Program-made: the position numbers and the translations under genes
Shown: piece after piece, positions 48,555 to 60,993 of the stretch
Position numbering within the stretch: the stretch's first letter is position 1
Layout: the number at the start of each line of letters is the position of its first letter
The notes under the pieces: generated by a model
The model's input: the letters and a program-made list of their open reading frames with translations, nothing else
Told to the model about the DNA's origin: nothing
The model's database searches: none
From: Citrus sinensis
Taxonomy: Eukaryota > Streptophyta > Magnoliopsida > Sapindales > Rutaceae
Assembly: GCF_022201045.2 (NCBI RefSeq)
Contig: NC_068556.1
Location: forward strand, 4,194,001-4,258,000
Length of the DNA: 64,000 nt
Direction of reading: 5' to 3'

Positions 48555-48555
48555 G
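48516..48555. repeat. CT then CA microsatellite
   Basis: A CT run (48516-48545) passes into a short CA run. It sits about 600 bases upstream of the MAX1 start codon. Confidence 0.85.
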
Positions 48556-49087
48556 AGTAATTAAAGTAGGGATGTACTGTATGTAAGAATAAAAAAAAAT
48601 GAAGATCATAACAGTGATTGACATCAGTTGGTTTGACATTTGCTACTGCATGGAAGGAAATAGAGCAAAATTCCACCAACAGAGCAATACAAGGCATCTC
48701 ATATTCTCATTTGCGTGCAGGACACCCCAAGATCTATTGACAGAGACATTCAACTTGTCTGAGTGGATTTTTACTGATTCTCAATTCTTAAATTAAAGGA
48801 TTTATAAAGCACTTGATTGATTTCTTTAAAGAATTCAGTAGACATCAATCTTTTAATACCATATCTAACGATTCAGAAGACTACCTCCTGATTATTATAT
48901 TTTCGAATGTAATATACAAATATATATATATATAGTCAGAAAGTGAAGTACCAACTTTTAAAAAAATTAAACTAATGGGTATCAACCTCACCAATGTCAT
49001 CATCATAAACTGACAAAGTGACAAACGCCAATTGCTCAAAAAGATGCTTGGTGAAAATTCCCTTGCTTCCATCTCAACCTTAATGAA

Positions 49088-49095
49088 TATATAAA
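49088..49095 (+). promoter_or_regulatory. MAX1 TATA box
   Basis: TATATAAA lies 57-64 bases before the start codon at 49152, a plausible position for a short 5' leader. Confidence 0.55.
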
Positions 49096-49151
49096 CATAC
49101 ACACCCTGTCATTTATCTCCCTCAAAACATCCAGAGACGCGCGGAGAAACC

Positions 49152-52100
49152 ATGGCCTTGGTGAGTGAAATACTTGAAAGGTTTTTGATGAACAGAGAGT
49201 GGTTCTTCACGAGTAATCTTGGAGGATCAATGATCTTCACAGTGTTGGCAATTCTGGCTGGAGTTTTGGGATACCTGTATGGACCGTATTGGAAAGTTAG
49301 GAGGGTCCCCGGCCCACCAGCAATCCCTCTCGTAGGACACATTCCCTTGATGGCAAAGTACGGCCCTGACGTGTTTTCAATTCTTGCCAAACGTTATGGT
49401 CCTATTTTCAGGTCAGTTTGCAGCTTTTCTTCGGGACATAAAATTCTGTGCAACAGATGGAAGATGGTATTGTCGTTGTCAATGTTTCAGTGGAGTACTC
49501 CATTGTTCTTTGCCTTTTTATTATTTTGCTGATGCATTTTTGATGATACATGCGACTAGTCTTTGTTGATTAATGATAACTTTTTCGTTGACCATTACTG
49601 TTTCATTTGAGCGGATGTTTATGAGCAGAACACTTTCAGAAAAGCATCGAATAACACTTTGTTTTTTTTCTTTTTTTTGGGGGGGGAGTACTGCAAAGAA
49701 TTCTCTATTTTAAAACTTTTGCTTCATTTTTTTTATGTTTAATTTGATATTATAGGGCGATATTATTAGTTGAATTTCTCCATCCTCTTTGCTTGGTAAA
49801 ACTGGATGGGAATTGACATAATTGGAACTTGACATTCAAAGGAAACATATATACATATACACTAAGATGAGGTTCTATTTGATATTGATGCGTTGTAATT
49901 TAAAAGATGCAGTTATTATAAAAAAAAAATTATAACTATGAAATAAAAATTAATTATATAGTAAATATGATTTTTAAATAATAATTTTGACAAAAAAAAT
50001 AAAGATGTAATAAATTTTTCACCATACAAATTGTGGATCAATAAACTATAACTGCCAACCTCAATATTAAACAGGAGTCAGAGAATCATGATAAAATCAT
50101 GTCGACTTTCGAACATTCATAAGAATGTCCTTCGACATTAATATCATTGCCGTGTTCCATGGTTGCTTAGATTTGCCCAAGTATATTGAGCAATTTGTCT
50201 GTCCTCTACCACTTGTCTGCGTCTTACAAAATTGCTAAACTAGTCATCACGAGGTCGCCTTTTGAGCAGCAATGTTGATTGTTTATGTAACACGGTGCGT
50301 CAAATTGATGATCAGAACGCATTCTGATTTCCTACGAGTGTTTGCAGGATGTTCTCTGTCAACAATGATGTACACTATGTCATCTTATGATCAAGACAAC
50401 CCCTAAATAATGCCTCTTCAGATTAGAACAACTGTGTAATTCTTATTGGAATGTGAAAGACCATGAATGTAGATTTGATGAGTTTAAGACTATCTTAAGA
50501 TAAGAGGGGTTCTGTTTTCAGGTAACACAGTAATATTGTGATAAAAAGGAACTAAAGATTGGTCTTGTTATTTCTATGAAACAGGTTTCATATGGGTAGG
50601 CAACCGCTGATAATTGTAGCGGATGCAGAACTTTGTAGAGAAGTTGGAATAAAGAAATTCAAAGACATTCCAAACAGAAGCATTCCCTCGCCCATTGCAG
50701 CTTCTCCTCTCCATCAGAAGGGGCTTTTTTTCACCAAGTACTAAATTCTGCCTTTAAAACACATTTTATCATAGGCGATACAATTGTGTACGAATTCATA
50801 CTACTAGATGGGCTTTTTTAATTGCAATCTTATTGAGCTTGCAGGAATGAGAGATGGTCGACCATGCGAAACACAATATTATCAGTCTACCAGCCATCTC
50901 ACTTGGCCAGTTTGGTGCCCACCATGCAATCATTCATTGAATCTGCAACTCAGAATCTTGACTCTACAGAGGACATCACTTTCTCCGACCTGTCTCTCAA
51001 AATGGCCACGGATGTGATAGGACAAGCTGCCTTTGGAGTCAACTTTGGGCTGTCAAAACCACAACCTATCAGCGATTCAGTTACCAGTGTTGATACTCCA
51101 GCCAATGCAAGTGAAGTTTCAGACTTCATCAATCAGCACATCTACTCCACAACCCAGCTTAAGATGGATTTATCAGGTTCTCTCTCGATCATATTAGGCC
51201 TACTATTTCCCATAATTCAAGAGCCATTTAGACAGATACTTAAGAGAATACCTGGCACCATGGACTGGAAATTTGCAAGGACCAATAAGAATTTGAGCGG
51301 CCGGCTTGAGGAAATTGTATCGAAGAGAATGGAAGAGACCAACACCAGTTCAAAGGACTTCCTATCACTAATACTGAAGGCAAGGGAATCGGAGACAGCG
51401 TCAAAGAATATTTTTACTCCGGACTACATTAGTGCAGTTACCTATGAGCATCTGCTTGCTGGATCAGCAACAACAGCTTTTACATTGTCTTCAGTCGTAT
51501 ACTTAGTAGCTGGACATCCTGAAGTTGAGAAAAAGGTGCTTGCAGAGATTGATGCATTTGGTCCACATGATCAGATGCCAACAGCTCATGATCTTCAACA
51601 CAAATTTCCCTATCTTAATCAGGTAAGTCTTATTATTGAATTTTGAATTAGAATATACTAATGTACAGTTATGGAAAGCCATAAATTCTCGAATGTTTCA
51701 AATTGCAGGTGATCAAAGAAGCAATGAGGGTCTACTTAGTATCCCCACTAGTTGCTAGAGAAACATCAAAGGAAGTGAAGATAGGAGGTTACCATCTCCC
51801 CAAGGTATTGTCAAACACATTAAGCAATTAGCAGCATTATACTTCAGTCAAAATTGATGTAAATTTACATTTTTGGATGCACAGGGCACTTGGGTCTGGT
51901 TAGCGCTTGGAGTTCTAGCAAAAGATCCTAAGAACTTCCCAGAGCCATGCAAGTTTAAGCCAGAGCGATTTGATCCAAATTGTGAAGAAGAGAAACGGAG
52001 GCATCCTTATGCCTTCATACCCTTTGGAATTGGACCCCGAGCATGCATTGGTCAGAAATTTTCCTTACAAGAAATAAAGCTCTCACTGATACAGTTGTAC

Positions 52101-52214
52101 AGGAAATGTGTTTTTCGACATTCTCCCAACATGGAAAAGCCTCTGGAACTTGAATACGGCATAGTTCTCAACTTCAAGCATGGGGTAAAGCTAACAGTCA
52201 AAAATCGAAAATGA
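49152..52214 (+). CDS. MAX1: Cytochrome P450 CYP711A, MAX1-type carlactone oxidase
   Basis: Five exons: 49152-49411, 50585-50737, 50845-51622, 51709-51804 and 51885-52214, 1617 nt, 538 aa. The start context AACCATGGCC is strong. An N-terminal membrane anchor (around residues 25-45) is followed by the PPGP-like hinge VPGPPAIP. The I-helix region is [10 protein letters not shown], the ExxR is EAMR and the haem site is [10 protein letters not shown] with the thiolate Cys. Long identical stretches to Arabidopsis MAX1 as I recall it ([45 protein letters not shown]) support CYP711A. The known reaction is conversion of carlactone to carlactonoic acid on the ER membrane, in strigolactone synthesis, which limits shoot branching. 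An A/T-rich loop around residues 265-280 is longer than in Arabidopsis. Intron 1 holds a MITE. The upstream TATA box is at 49088. Confidence 0.95.
49868..50078. mobile_element. MITE of the TTGAGGTTG-end family, copy C, in MAX1 intron 1
   Basis: Begins near GGTTCTATTTGATATTGATG and ends near CAACCTCAATATTAAACAGG. The core, including ATTATAACTATGAAATAAAA, closely matches copy B downstream of HSFA2. It lies wholly in the 1.17-kb first intron of the MAX1 gene and should be spliced out. Confidence 0.6.
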
Positions 52215-52640
52215 AGATACTATATGACATTAACTTTTCTGTCAAGCTCTTGCATGCCATAAGCTGTTTAGAACTAGTTTAATTTTGTGAATCATAGATA
52301 TGGCATGCAAACCCTATCCAAGGCAACTTTCATGGAATTGTGTCATGTTAAAATAAAACCAGGGATGGAGCAATAAGTCATTTTGATGGATTGAGTACTG
52401 GGCAGCCAAATTGTAAAAGCTCATTCTAATTATATTGCAGAAGTTGGGGAAAAAAATTTAAATCAAGCACCATAAATGAAATATTTTACAATCTAACTGC
52501 TCTCAAATATTTTTCCAAAGAACTTGTTGGGCTGTTTTAGTACACAACTTAATCATAGAACAACTGCCACTAACATTGATGCACATTCTCAAAAGCAGAG
52601 AACAACAAGCTGTTGAACTTCAGAAACCATATCAATCCAT
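52215..52640. other. Convergent 3' spacer between MAX1 and IQD6-like
   Basis: A 426-base gap holding both 3' UTRs. No other feature seen. Confidence 0.6.
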
Positions 52641-54664
52641 CTAATCATACAAGCAACTTCCCTGCTCCCTTGGTCTCACTGAACTCTTATCCAATCGGGT
52701 AGGCAGATATAATGGCCTAGAAAAATTGGTAGAATAAGGTTCAGAACCAGCACTACTTTTTGAATCTGCATTAGAGAATGCAGCTGATCTTTTCAGGAAC
52801 TGAAACTCATCCATGGACTGCCTTTGAACTCTGTGGGATGGCTGATTGATTCTCTGCTTCGCCTTTGTTGACTCAGTAAGGTTCATGTAGTTTGGTCTAC
52901 TATTACCGCTCTCCTCTGTTCTTTCAGAAGCTAAGCCAGTGTTTCCAGATATGGGAGTTGTAGAAGTGCATATTGAAGATGAAGCTGAGCTCTCATCATA
53001 TCGAAACTCAGAACTTGGGCTCGAAGAAGAACGAGTAGCTTGTCCCATATGGGGAGGTTTTGCAGAAATCCTGGTGGTGACATTGTTCTTTCTGATCTTC
53101 ACAGGGCATGGTTCAGAAGATCTAGAACGTGTACCTACAAGTGAGTCAGCACAACTCTTCAAGGGTGGAATACTGTCTGAAGGATCAGCCTGCGATTGTT
53201 CCATCAATCGAGTCTCCCATGGCCTGGCAGCCATCCAACGCTCCAGCCAGCTCCATCCCCAGCTATTCTTGTCAAATTCTTGATTCTTTAGAGAGGAAAT
53301 GGAGCCATTTGTTCGGCTGTTGGAATTTTGGTTTGAAGTCCATTGCTGAAAACAAAGAATTAGATTTTTTTTAATCCGGTGAAAAGGAATAGCACTTAAA
53401 ATTCAAGGATATATACTCATGTTTTGATGTTTATACCTTTTGAGCCAGAGAGTATGCAATTGCTCTCTCTCTCTTGAATGCACCTTCTTGCCTCATTTGA
53501 ATCTTTGTCTTAACATCTTCCAATGTTCCTTTACTATCACACCACCCTTCCTGAAAATTTACAAGACCAAAACTTAAAAACTTGCTAAATTCATCATGAA
53601 ATTTATGAATTATGAAATAAAGTCAAGGCCCACGGTACCTCAGCTTCTTTTAAGATATCAGCTTGGCTGCGTCTTTTATCCATCATGTCCTGCACAGCTT
53701 GCCCCTCTATGGACATTCTGACACGACGTGCCCTAACTCGGGCCTGAACCCGAACAAGAGCCTGCATGCATCTTAGTGTCACAGCTGCCTGCTTCCTCAC
53801 TTGTCTACCACGAACAAGAGCTTGAAGTCTCACCACACCTTTCAGGGCTCTCAAAGCCCTTCTTGCCTACAAATATTGGACAATACTCACAATTGAAACA
53901 ACATTGCTTAACAGTGGACACATTAAGTCACAACTCATACCTACTCCTAATTTTTGAACTCGTCCCACCATGATAAAATGGAACAATAGGAGCTAAAATG
54001 TCTTAAAAGTTTTAATTCCTTAACCATGGAGTATGAATAAAATAGTTTTACAACAGCATATCCCATAAAACGCAATTACAACCTCAATTACAAAGATAGG
54101 ATCCACTCTATTTCCATTACATCTACAACAGTGTTGTGCTTGTGCAGATCTATCTAAACTTATTATATTCCACAGTACATAAAGACTCACTTTAAACAAA
54201 TCTGAAGCTTTCTTATCTTTGATTGCTTAACAGTCACTCAGAGAGAAACCCAATTACCAAGAAGCCACGAAAAGCAGTTTGGATGCGAATAGCTGCCCAT
54301 TCTTGCCTAACAGCTCTGAAATCCTTAGGAGGAGCCCGAACCACAGTGGCCATTGCAGCTGAGAATGCATCAGTTCTTGGTGAATCTGACCCTTCTGATA
54401 CTGCTGCTGCTTTATGGTTAATACCTTTGAAACTCCTCCATGAAGACCCCATTTCCCCTGAAGAGCTCCTCCACAGCCTCCATTTCTTGCCCTTGCTCCC
54501 CACCTTCTCCTGTACGTACAAAATAAAGCACCAGACACTAAGTACATGAACATATTGGAGCTTACTTGCAATGGATGTAAGAAAGTGTAGCTTACTTGAT
54601 CATCTCTTTCAGGCTTTTTGAGACCTATAAGAGCTTTAACCCATTTTCCTCCTGAAGCGCCCAT
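52641..54664 (-). CDS. IQD6: IQ67-domain calmodulin-binding protein, IQD6-like
   Basis: Five exons: 54664-54596, 54509-54258, 53866-53639, 53550-53437 and 53345-52641, 1368 nt, 455 aa. The N-terminus [17 protein letters not shown] is typical of IQD proteins. The IQ67 domain spans exons 2-3: the first IQ motif [18 protein letters not shown], then [20 protein letters not shown] and [17 protein letters not shown], with the conserved intron between FL and AR. The rest is Ser/Arg-rich and disordered. Proteins of this family bind calmodulin and microtubules or the plasma membrane and act as scaffolds in cell shape and growth. The member name rests on microsynteny as well as likeness; IQD5 and IQD8-type relatives are the alternatives. 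The gene is convergent with MAX1, 426 bases away. Confidence 0.88.
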
Positions 54665-57551
54665 TAACGAAAGAGCTGAAAGATTACAACTTTCAAGTAG
54701 CTATGGTGAAAGGTTAAAACTTTGAAACCAAAACAAAGAAAGACAAAATGGGAAATGCTCAAAAATTAATATTATTGTTGAAAGTTGAAAAACCGGTTGT
54801 TCTCAAAAACCGCTAAAACCAGAGAGGACAAGACAGAGGAAGTGGGTTATGTTATGTTATGTTCGTGGGCTTAGTGGATTACGCTTGCACAGTACACGGA
54901 CCAAAAATATTGAACCGTTTGATATTTGAAATTCAAACATTGAAAAAACAACACAGAGATGAGAGATATGGCACTCTCGTCCCGCCCAATTCCTTGGGAA
55001 AACTGTTGGCTCCTTTTTTTTTTTTTTGACATTTTGTCCCTGTGTTCTGTGCAAAATTACGAAACTAGACCCACTAACTTTGCAAGAAACCATGAAAAGA
55101 CACGATCACTTTCCCTCTTAGTCACTCAGTGCATGGAAAGATACAAAATGAAGACAACGTGCCAGCCGACAAAGGATCTCCCCGAGTCAGCGTGAAAGAT
55201 CCGGTGTTTTGCAGCAATATGATACAATTTTACATTTACTTCGTAGAGCTTTTGATTTTTCGTGGGACCACTTTGGATCTGCTCGTTTGGACACGTTTAA
55301 TCAGACGGTTCACATGTCTTCGTTGGTAGGAAATTCAAATCAGTAGCTGACATCTTCCTTTTTAATATGAGACAAAACAAAATTTGAACTCAAAACAATT
55401 GGTGTTCTCATAGTTAAATAATGAAGGAATTCGTGAGTCGCATGTTCGAAAAATGCCATTATATCGCTGGCAATTTGAAATTTTCTTGAAAAAATCTTTA
55501 AAAAAAAAAAATAACAATTCCATTCACACTTCCCCTAGCAAAAATTATAGCACATGGGTTTTGTTATTCACTAAACTATGACCAATTCCCACTTTCCGTT
55601 AGAAAACTTGGTGTTTCCAAAATTTTTAGATGGTGGATGGTGTATAAAGTTTTTGAAATGGATAAAATGTGCGAGTATTTCTTGTCAAAGAAAAATGTGT
55701 GAATATTTTTGCTGCCCCTTGAAATTGAATGTAATAAATGCCTGCTTTAAATTAAAAGCTAGAGTACAAAAAGGTTGCATGAAAGCTGGTGAGCAGGTCG
55801 CAGTTGATTTGATAACGTTTACCCTTTCAATGCAAGTCCTCGCGGAAAAAAGATTCTACACGAACCAAACCAACGAATCAGCTGGAGTCAGTGTCGACAA
55901 CGCTGTTCAGCGTAATGAATGAATGGGCTTCGAGAATTACAAAAGAAAAAAAGATGCATTTAATTTTAATTTTAATTTTAAAGAAACAGAGACTGTGTGC
56001 TGCTGAGTGCTGCCGAGTGCTGCCGAGTGCTGAGGGGTTGGGCTTTGTGTTCTTTACTTCATTTGAGGCGGTGACAACGAGATTGTCCAATTTAGATTTT
56101 GGGAAAAAGACACCCACCTCTCATGGTTTGTCCCTAATCTCCTCCATTTTGGAAAAAAAAAAGGATAAACTACGTACCTTATTATTACTTTTAAACGAGC
56201 ATTCTAACTTGAATATAATTTTTAACTCCTGTCTTTTTTTTTTTTTCAAATTCGAAATTAGGTGATTAACCAAACAAAGAGAAACTTAAATGTTTAACTA
56301 AATAAAGAGACTAAGTCTTGGAAGAAATAGTGGAAGAGAAATAGAAAAAGAAGAAGAAGAAGAAGAAGAGAGAAAATGAATGAAAAAAATGTCGCTCTCA
56401 TTTTCATTATTTAATTGAATATGGAATTCACATTTTTTCCTTTATTTCTTTTCTCTCTTCTCATTTTCTCTCTTTATATTTTTTCAAACCAAATATGTCA
56501 TAAAAGTCAGTCGTCGGCTGTATATTAAAATCTTAAAATATCCATTATTTAAATTTTGGAAATCTCCCTTGTGTATTGAGACAAACAGGATCATAGTGTC
56601 GTTTTCCTTTAACTCTTATCCCTACAAAGATTTCAATTTTGTACGCTCACTCTTCTCAATTTATTTCCTTATTTAAGCTTTGATCTCAAGTGAAAATAGA
56701 AATTTGCAATCTTTGTACGGGTGGGACCGCGGGGGCAGGAGTGAAGCACTACCACCCATTAACAAATAAGATCAAGATTCTCTTATGAAATGATCTTCTT
56801 AAGACGGGTGGCATAAAATTTTTTTAAGCTGGTAAAAGAATACTCCCAACGAAAGGACTCGAAATTGATATGGCTCAAATCTCGCTTTACTCTTTATATG
56901 TCAATCGAACTTGTTTATGACTGCTATTGATTTGGGCCTGGACCAGGTTGACAGGAACTTTAAGGCCCAAAAGAAATCAACACGCCGTTGGTCAATGTTT
57001 TTGAGTCAATTACTCGTAGCCACTCACACAGTGTGCTATTGAAAGTCCACGTGTGGGGGTCCACACGTTCCGTCTTTCTCTCACGTGCCAAATTATGTTT
57101 CCCTTTTTATTTCTTGATTTCTTTTGTTGAACAGCCACCTAGATTCTAGAAAACCACGAGTTAGTCAACTTGAAAGAAAGATTAAAAAGAAAAAAAAAAT
57201 CAAAGAAATTATTAAAAAGTCAAGACAGCGACAAGGGAACATGAAGGGAAATATCTTTGCTTTATCAACTACAATGCTTGTTACAACAGCGTATTCACAA
57301 CTTATGGCAGAAAGAATTAAGTAAACGAAAAAAAAAAATAAAAAATAAAAAAATAAAATAAATGAATGAAGGTCATGGACTCATGGTCATGTTAACTACA
57401 AACAATAGAAACAAAGAATGTGATCAACCTACTGGCACGAGCAGTGCCTTAAATTTGTCTTAGGCCTTAAACCTTTTAGGCTCAACCACTTAGCAGCCAA
57501 AATCCTCAAAAACCAACCAAGGCCACTTGCTGTTTTCTGAACGCAACAAGT
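54665..57551. other. Intergenic region between IQD6-like and IQM4-like genes
   Basis: IQD6-like promoter and 5' leader on the left, IQM4-like 3' UTR on the right. A GTTAT repeat (54846-54864), three GAGTGCTGCC-type units (about 56000-56035) and a GAA microsatellite (56349-56371) are present. Open frames near 55578 and 55891 have no domain and biased composition; I do not call them. Confidence 0.55.
56349..56371. repeat. GAA microsatellite
   Basis: About eight GAA units. Confidence 0.85.
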
Positions 57552-60252
57552 CTAACTAGCGTTAGCAACGGCTACCCTTGGGCTAGGAAGTCCCATGTAT
57601 GCAAGCCTAGGCGAGACACGGATTTTCGGGCTAGGCCGCGGCGAAGGAATTGGAGCGGAGATCCTTGAGCCACCCGGGGTGACTCTAGGTGATAGATTGA
57701 CTTGCTCAAGTGCCTGGAATTGAAGGTTTGTTGGATAGTCTCTCACACAACCAATGCGAGGTCCAACTCCACTTGTCCACTTGCAAGACAAACGCTTGGA
57801 CAAGTCATACACTGGTGCTTCCTTGTTGGCTGCACTGGTGCTGATACTAACTTGTTGGCGATCAGCTGTGGTGCATGCTCGGATAAGATCCACAGTATCA
57901 GCAATTGTTGACTTTGCCATTGTGGGAAGAACCTCTGCTTCTTTTGGCATAGACTCTGAAGAAGTAGCTTTAAATGAGAAGCTGTCTTCATCTATTGCAC
58001 ATCTCTGCAAGAGGAAAAAGAATGATAAGCACAAAGTTACTTTCTGAAGTAATCAACAAAAATATGATTAAACACGTCTTATAAAAATTTAAACATGGGT
58101 ATACACATGCCAAACAAGAAAAGAGATGTTTTTAGGCCTGGATATTACAGTACCTTCACATTGGTCAAGTCCACACTGTGCTCCTCAAGGAAACTAACAA
58201 ATTCTTTAAAGTTTTCTTCAGTTGGGAGATAGTGACCGCTATATGGCCAAATAGCCTGAAGAGGGCAAGAAAAATTAGCTCAAAAAAACAAATAAAACTG
58301 AAGTAAATTAGTGTTGATAGGTAAGCTAACATACCTCAAGAATCCCATCATGGGCTACCAGCCTTCCAGCAGCGGTAATAGCTCCTCCAGACAGAAAACT
58401 TGAGTGCTGAAAGACACCTTTCTTCTTCTGCCCCACATACAAGGCTCTGGAAGTGCTGAGTACAAAAATCCACTTAGAATCCTCATTGGTATTTACAAAC
58501 ATCCCAGTTTGTCGGTAAACAAGCTTTCCGCTTTCCACAACCACTTCAAATTCTTCCCTTTCTTTCTGCAAGTGCAAAATACAGGTTAATGGAACTCACA
58601 AAAGGTTTTAGAACTTGAATGCATGTAGGTGGGTTTGGATTATGAGCAAGAGGATCCATGTCAAAATATAAGATGCATGATAAGATGCATAGGGGCAAAA
58701 CTTACAGGTCCAAGATATTTAATGCATTGCCGTTGTAGAACATTCCTTGGGCACTTCTCAAGGTTCACTTCTTTGCCGTCACCGACATCCAACCTTCAGT
58801 TTAAAGGCAATCAAGTTCAGAATGGAATAGTTAAAGAAGGGAAAGCTTCGCTTGCATATAGCTAAATAAGTTTATTAGAATGTGAATATTTACCAATAGA
58901 AGAAAGGTTGGGTGCTCTTGCTGTCAGACCAGATATCATAGTAGAAATGTAAATTGTGCCCATAACGATGGCGTGGATCAATCTGCATGATGAAAAAGAA
59001 TCAATTAAGCCTCATAATTTTAGTGATTCGTAATCTTGAGGCGTAACAATCTAGGGCATGAATGCAAATCCAGCCAATTGCATAAAATGTTTTGGATTTA
59101 GCAAAGACATCAGTTACCAGCCTCCAAAAAGCCTATAAAAGTTATGAAAATTTATAATAAAGATCAAATTATCAAATTACAGTGATAAACTTGTTTATAG
59201 CAGCCAATTTCCAATTGATTTAATGAATAGAGTTTCAAACAATTCAGAGCATAATGTTTCATGAAATATTAGAAGTCCACTTCACAGCTTTGGGGCAACA
59301 AATTCTGAAGACTTTTTGAAGGACTTTTCAATTGAGTTACGCCAGTGGACTATTCCTAAGGCAACTCAAAAAAAAGAATAAGACAATTTGAGACAAATAA
59401 TTGTACAATAATAGGACAGAGCAATTGATAAGAATTTTGATGGAAGCATGTGGGCTTACAGCTTCAAGCCAGTGTTGCAGGGCTAGTTTTTGAGCGTTCT
59501 CATCCTTGGATAGACCTTTCCCTACCTGCAAACAGAGAAGGACCGGATCATTAATTCCATAAATCACCAACAGAAGCATGTTAGCTTCAGCAACTTGTTA
59601 GCTATGGAAACCCAATAAATTACCTTAGCCGCTCTTGTTCTAGCCCGTGCCCAACGTGAGAGTGCAGTTTCTGGCTTCTCAATGTTAAAGAATGATACTG
59701 AGCTTCGTTTTAGAGCTGCAAAATCCAATGCTTTCCACCTACAGCATGCGAATCAATGTAAGCAACAATTAAAATATAACAAAAAGACTCAATCAAGCAC
59801 CAAGAAATTCATTTTTATCAACAGACATACCATAGCTCCTCAACCACAACAGCACAATCTGCAAGGTTCCTTCTTGTACGGTAACTCTTGTAGACTTTTT
59901 GAAGCTTAGTAGCAGCAGCATCAAGCTCGCTAACTGGTCGTGGAGAGTGAAATACGACAGGCTCAGGTAGCAAAATTGTTGGTTTATTCATTTTATCCTT
60001 GAAAGAAATTGAATTGGACTTCTCTTTTTCAGGGACGTTTGAATCCCAATTCTTGAAGCTTAGGGACCTCTCCATGATCATTATATCTGACCCTTTAAAC
60101 TTGTGAAGGGTCTGTAAATCTTCTTTCTTGAAGCTTTTGGTTCCAAAGCTTGCGGACCTTCTAATGACTTTTTCAACTCTGTTCGTGAAACCAAAGTAAT
60201 TTTGCAAGATTTCACTCCATGTGGAAACGAGTAATGACAGAGAAAGACCCAT
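57552..60252 (-). CDS. IQM4: IQ-motif calmodulin-binding protein of the IQM family, IQM4-like
   Basis: Eight exons: 60252-59831, 59738-59624, 59525-59460, 58982-58894, 58793-58706, 58565-58335, 58255-58154 and 58004-57552, 1566 nt, 521 aa. It begins [10 protein letters not shown]. The single IQ motif is [19 protein letters not shown] near residues 120-137. Downstream lie [15 protein letters not shown] (a region of the family), then [26 protein letters not shown]. The C-terminal tail is Pro/Ser-rich. IQM proteins bind calmodulin without calcium; Arabidopsis IQM1 stimulates catalase and has roles in stomata, jasmonate and salicylate balance. IQM4 has a role in abscisic-acid dependent germination, as I recall. 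The member name rests partly on microsynteny. A duplicated 101-base segment lies upstream (60790-60993). Confidence 0.9.
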
Positions 60253-60789
60253 TTAGTATCGAACCCACCCTGCTCATCACAATAAATAAATAAAGTGATA
60301 AGTAAATTTATATAAAAAAACAAATTTGATGCTCATTCATCTTCTTTAATGACGGATACAGGACCAGACAGTGACAACGCTTACGTACAAATACAGCACA
60401 ATTTCTAACCTTTCAAACACGCAAGAAAAAAAAAACCAACTTTGGAAAAGTCAAATATCGTTCGTTCTCATGGCTCAATTATTTTGTACGTTATATTCAA
60501 AAGTAAGATAATTTAAAGAGACATTTCAATAATCCACTTGATCCATGAATAATTAAATGACACAAGATGAACAGTTGAACCTATCAAGAATAATTAACGA
60601 AACAATGGACCAAATAAATACATACCCAAACGGATTACTGAACATGCAAATCAGTTGAAATGAACATATCATATAAACATTACAATATAAATTGAGGATT
60701 GAAAAAGAGTGGAGCACCTAGAATTTGACACCAGGAGCTCCCAAAAACCTCTCTCTCTCTCTGTGTCAAGTTCTATCTCAAGTTACAAA

Positions 60790-60993
60790 AAGGGTGAGAG
60801 GGGAGAGACAGTAGTAAGCACGTGGAAGTGGCAAAGTTGATCAACTTATGTATACACATATATATATATATATATGGGGTGGGCTCTGCAAAGGGTGAGA
60901 GGGCAGAGACAGTAGTAAGCACGTGGAAGTGGCAAAGTTGATCAACTTATGTATACATATATATATATATATATATATGGGGTGGGCTCTGCA
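60790..60993. repeat. 101-base tandem duplication upstream of IQM4-like
   Basis: AAGGGTGAGAGG...GCTCTGCA occurs twice with a period of 101 bases and few changes. Each copy contains GCACGTGGAAG (G-box-like core), TTGATCAACTTATG and a TA run just before GGGGTGGGCT. The copies end at 60890 and about 60993; they lie 540-740 bases upstream of the start codon. Confidence 0.92.

Larger units (their letters stand above)
46911..49151. other. HSFA2 3' region and MAX1 promoter
   Basis: Contains the HSFA2 3' UTR, perhaps with an intron, a MITE (47673-47935), a CT/CA microsatellite (48516-48555) and the MAX1 promoter. The 110-codon frame starting at 48254 has no domain and looks non-coding. Confidence 0.5.

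Noticed and set aside
48254..48586. 110-codon plus frame upstream of MAX1
   Set aside because: Basic at the start and made of Ser/Leu from a CT microsatellite near the end; no homologue recognised.
54223..54549. Plus-strand 108-codon frame
   Set aside because: Antisense to exon 2 of the IQD6-like gene, whose IQ67 domain and splice sites are clear.
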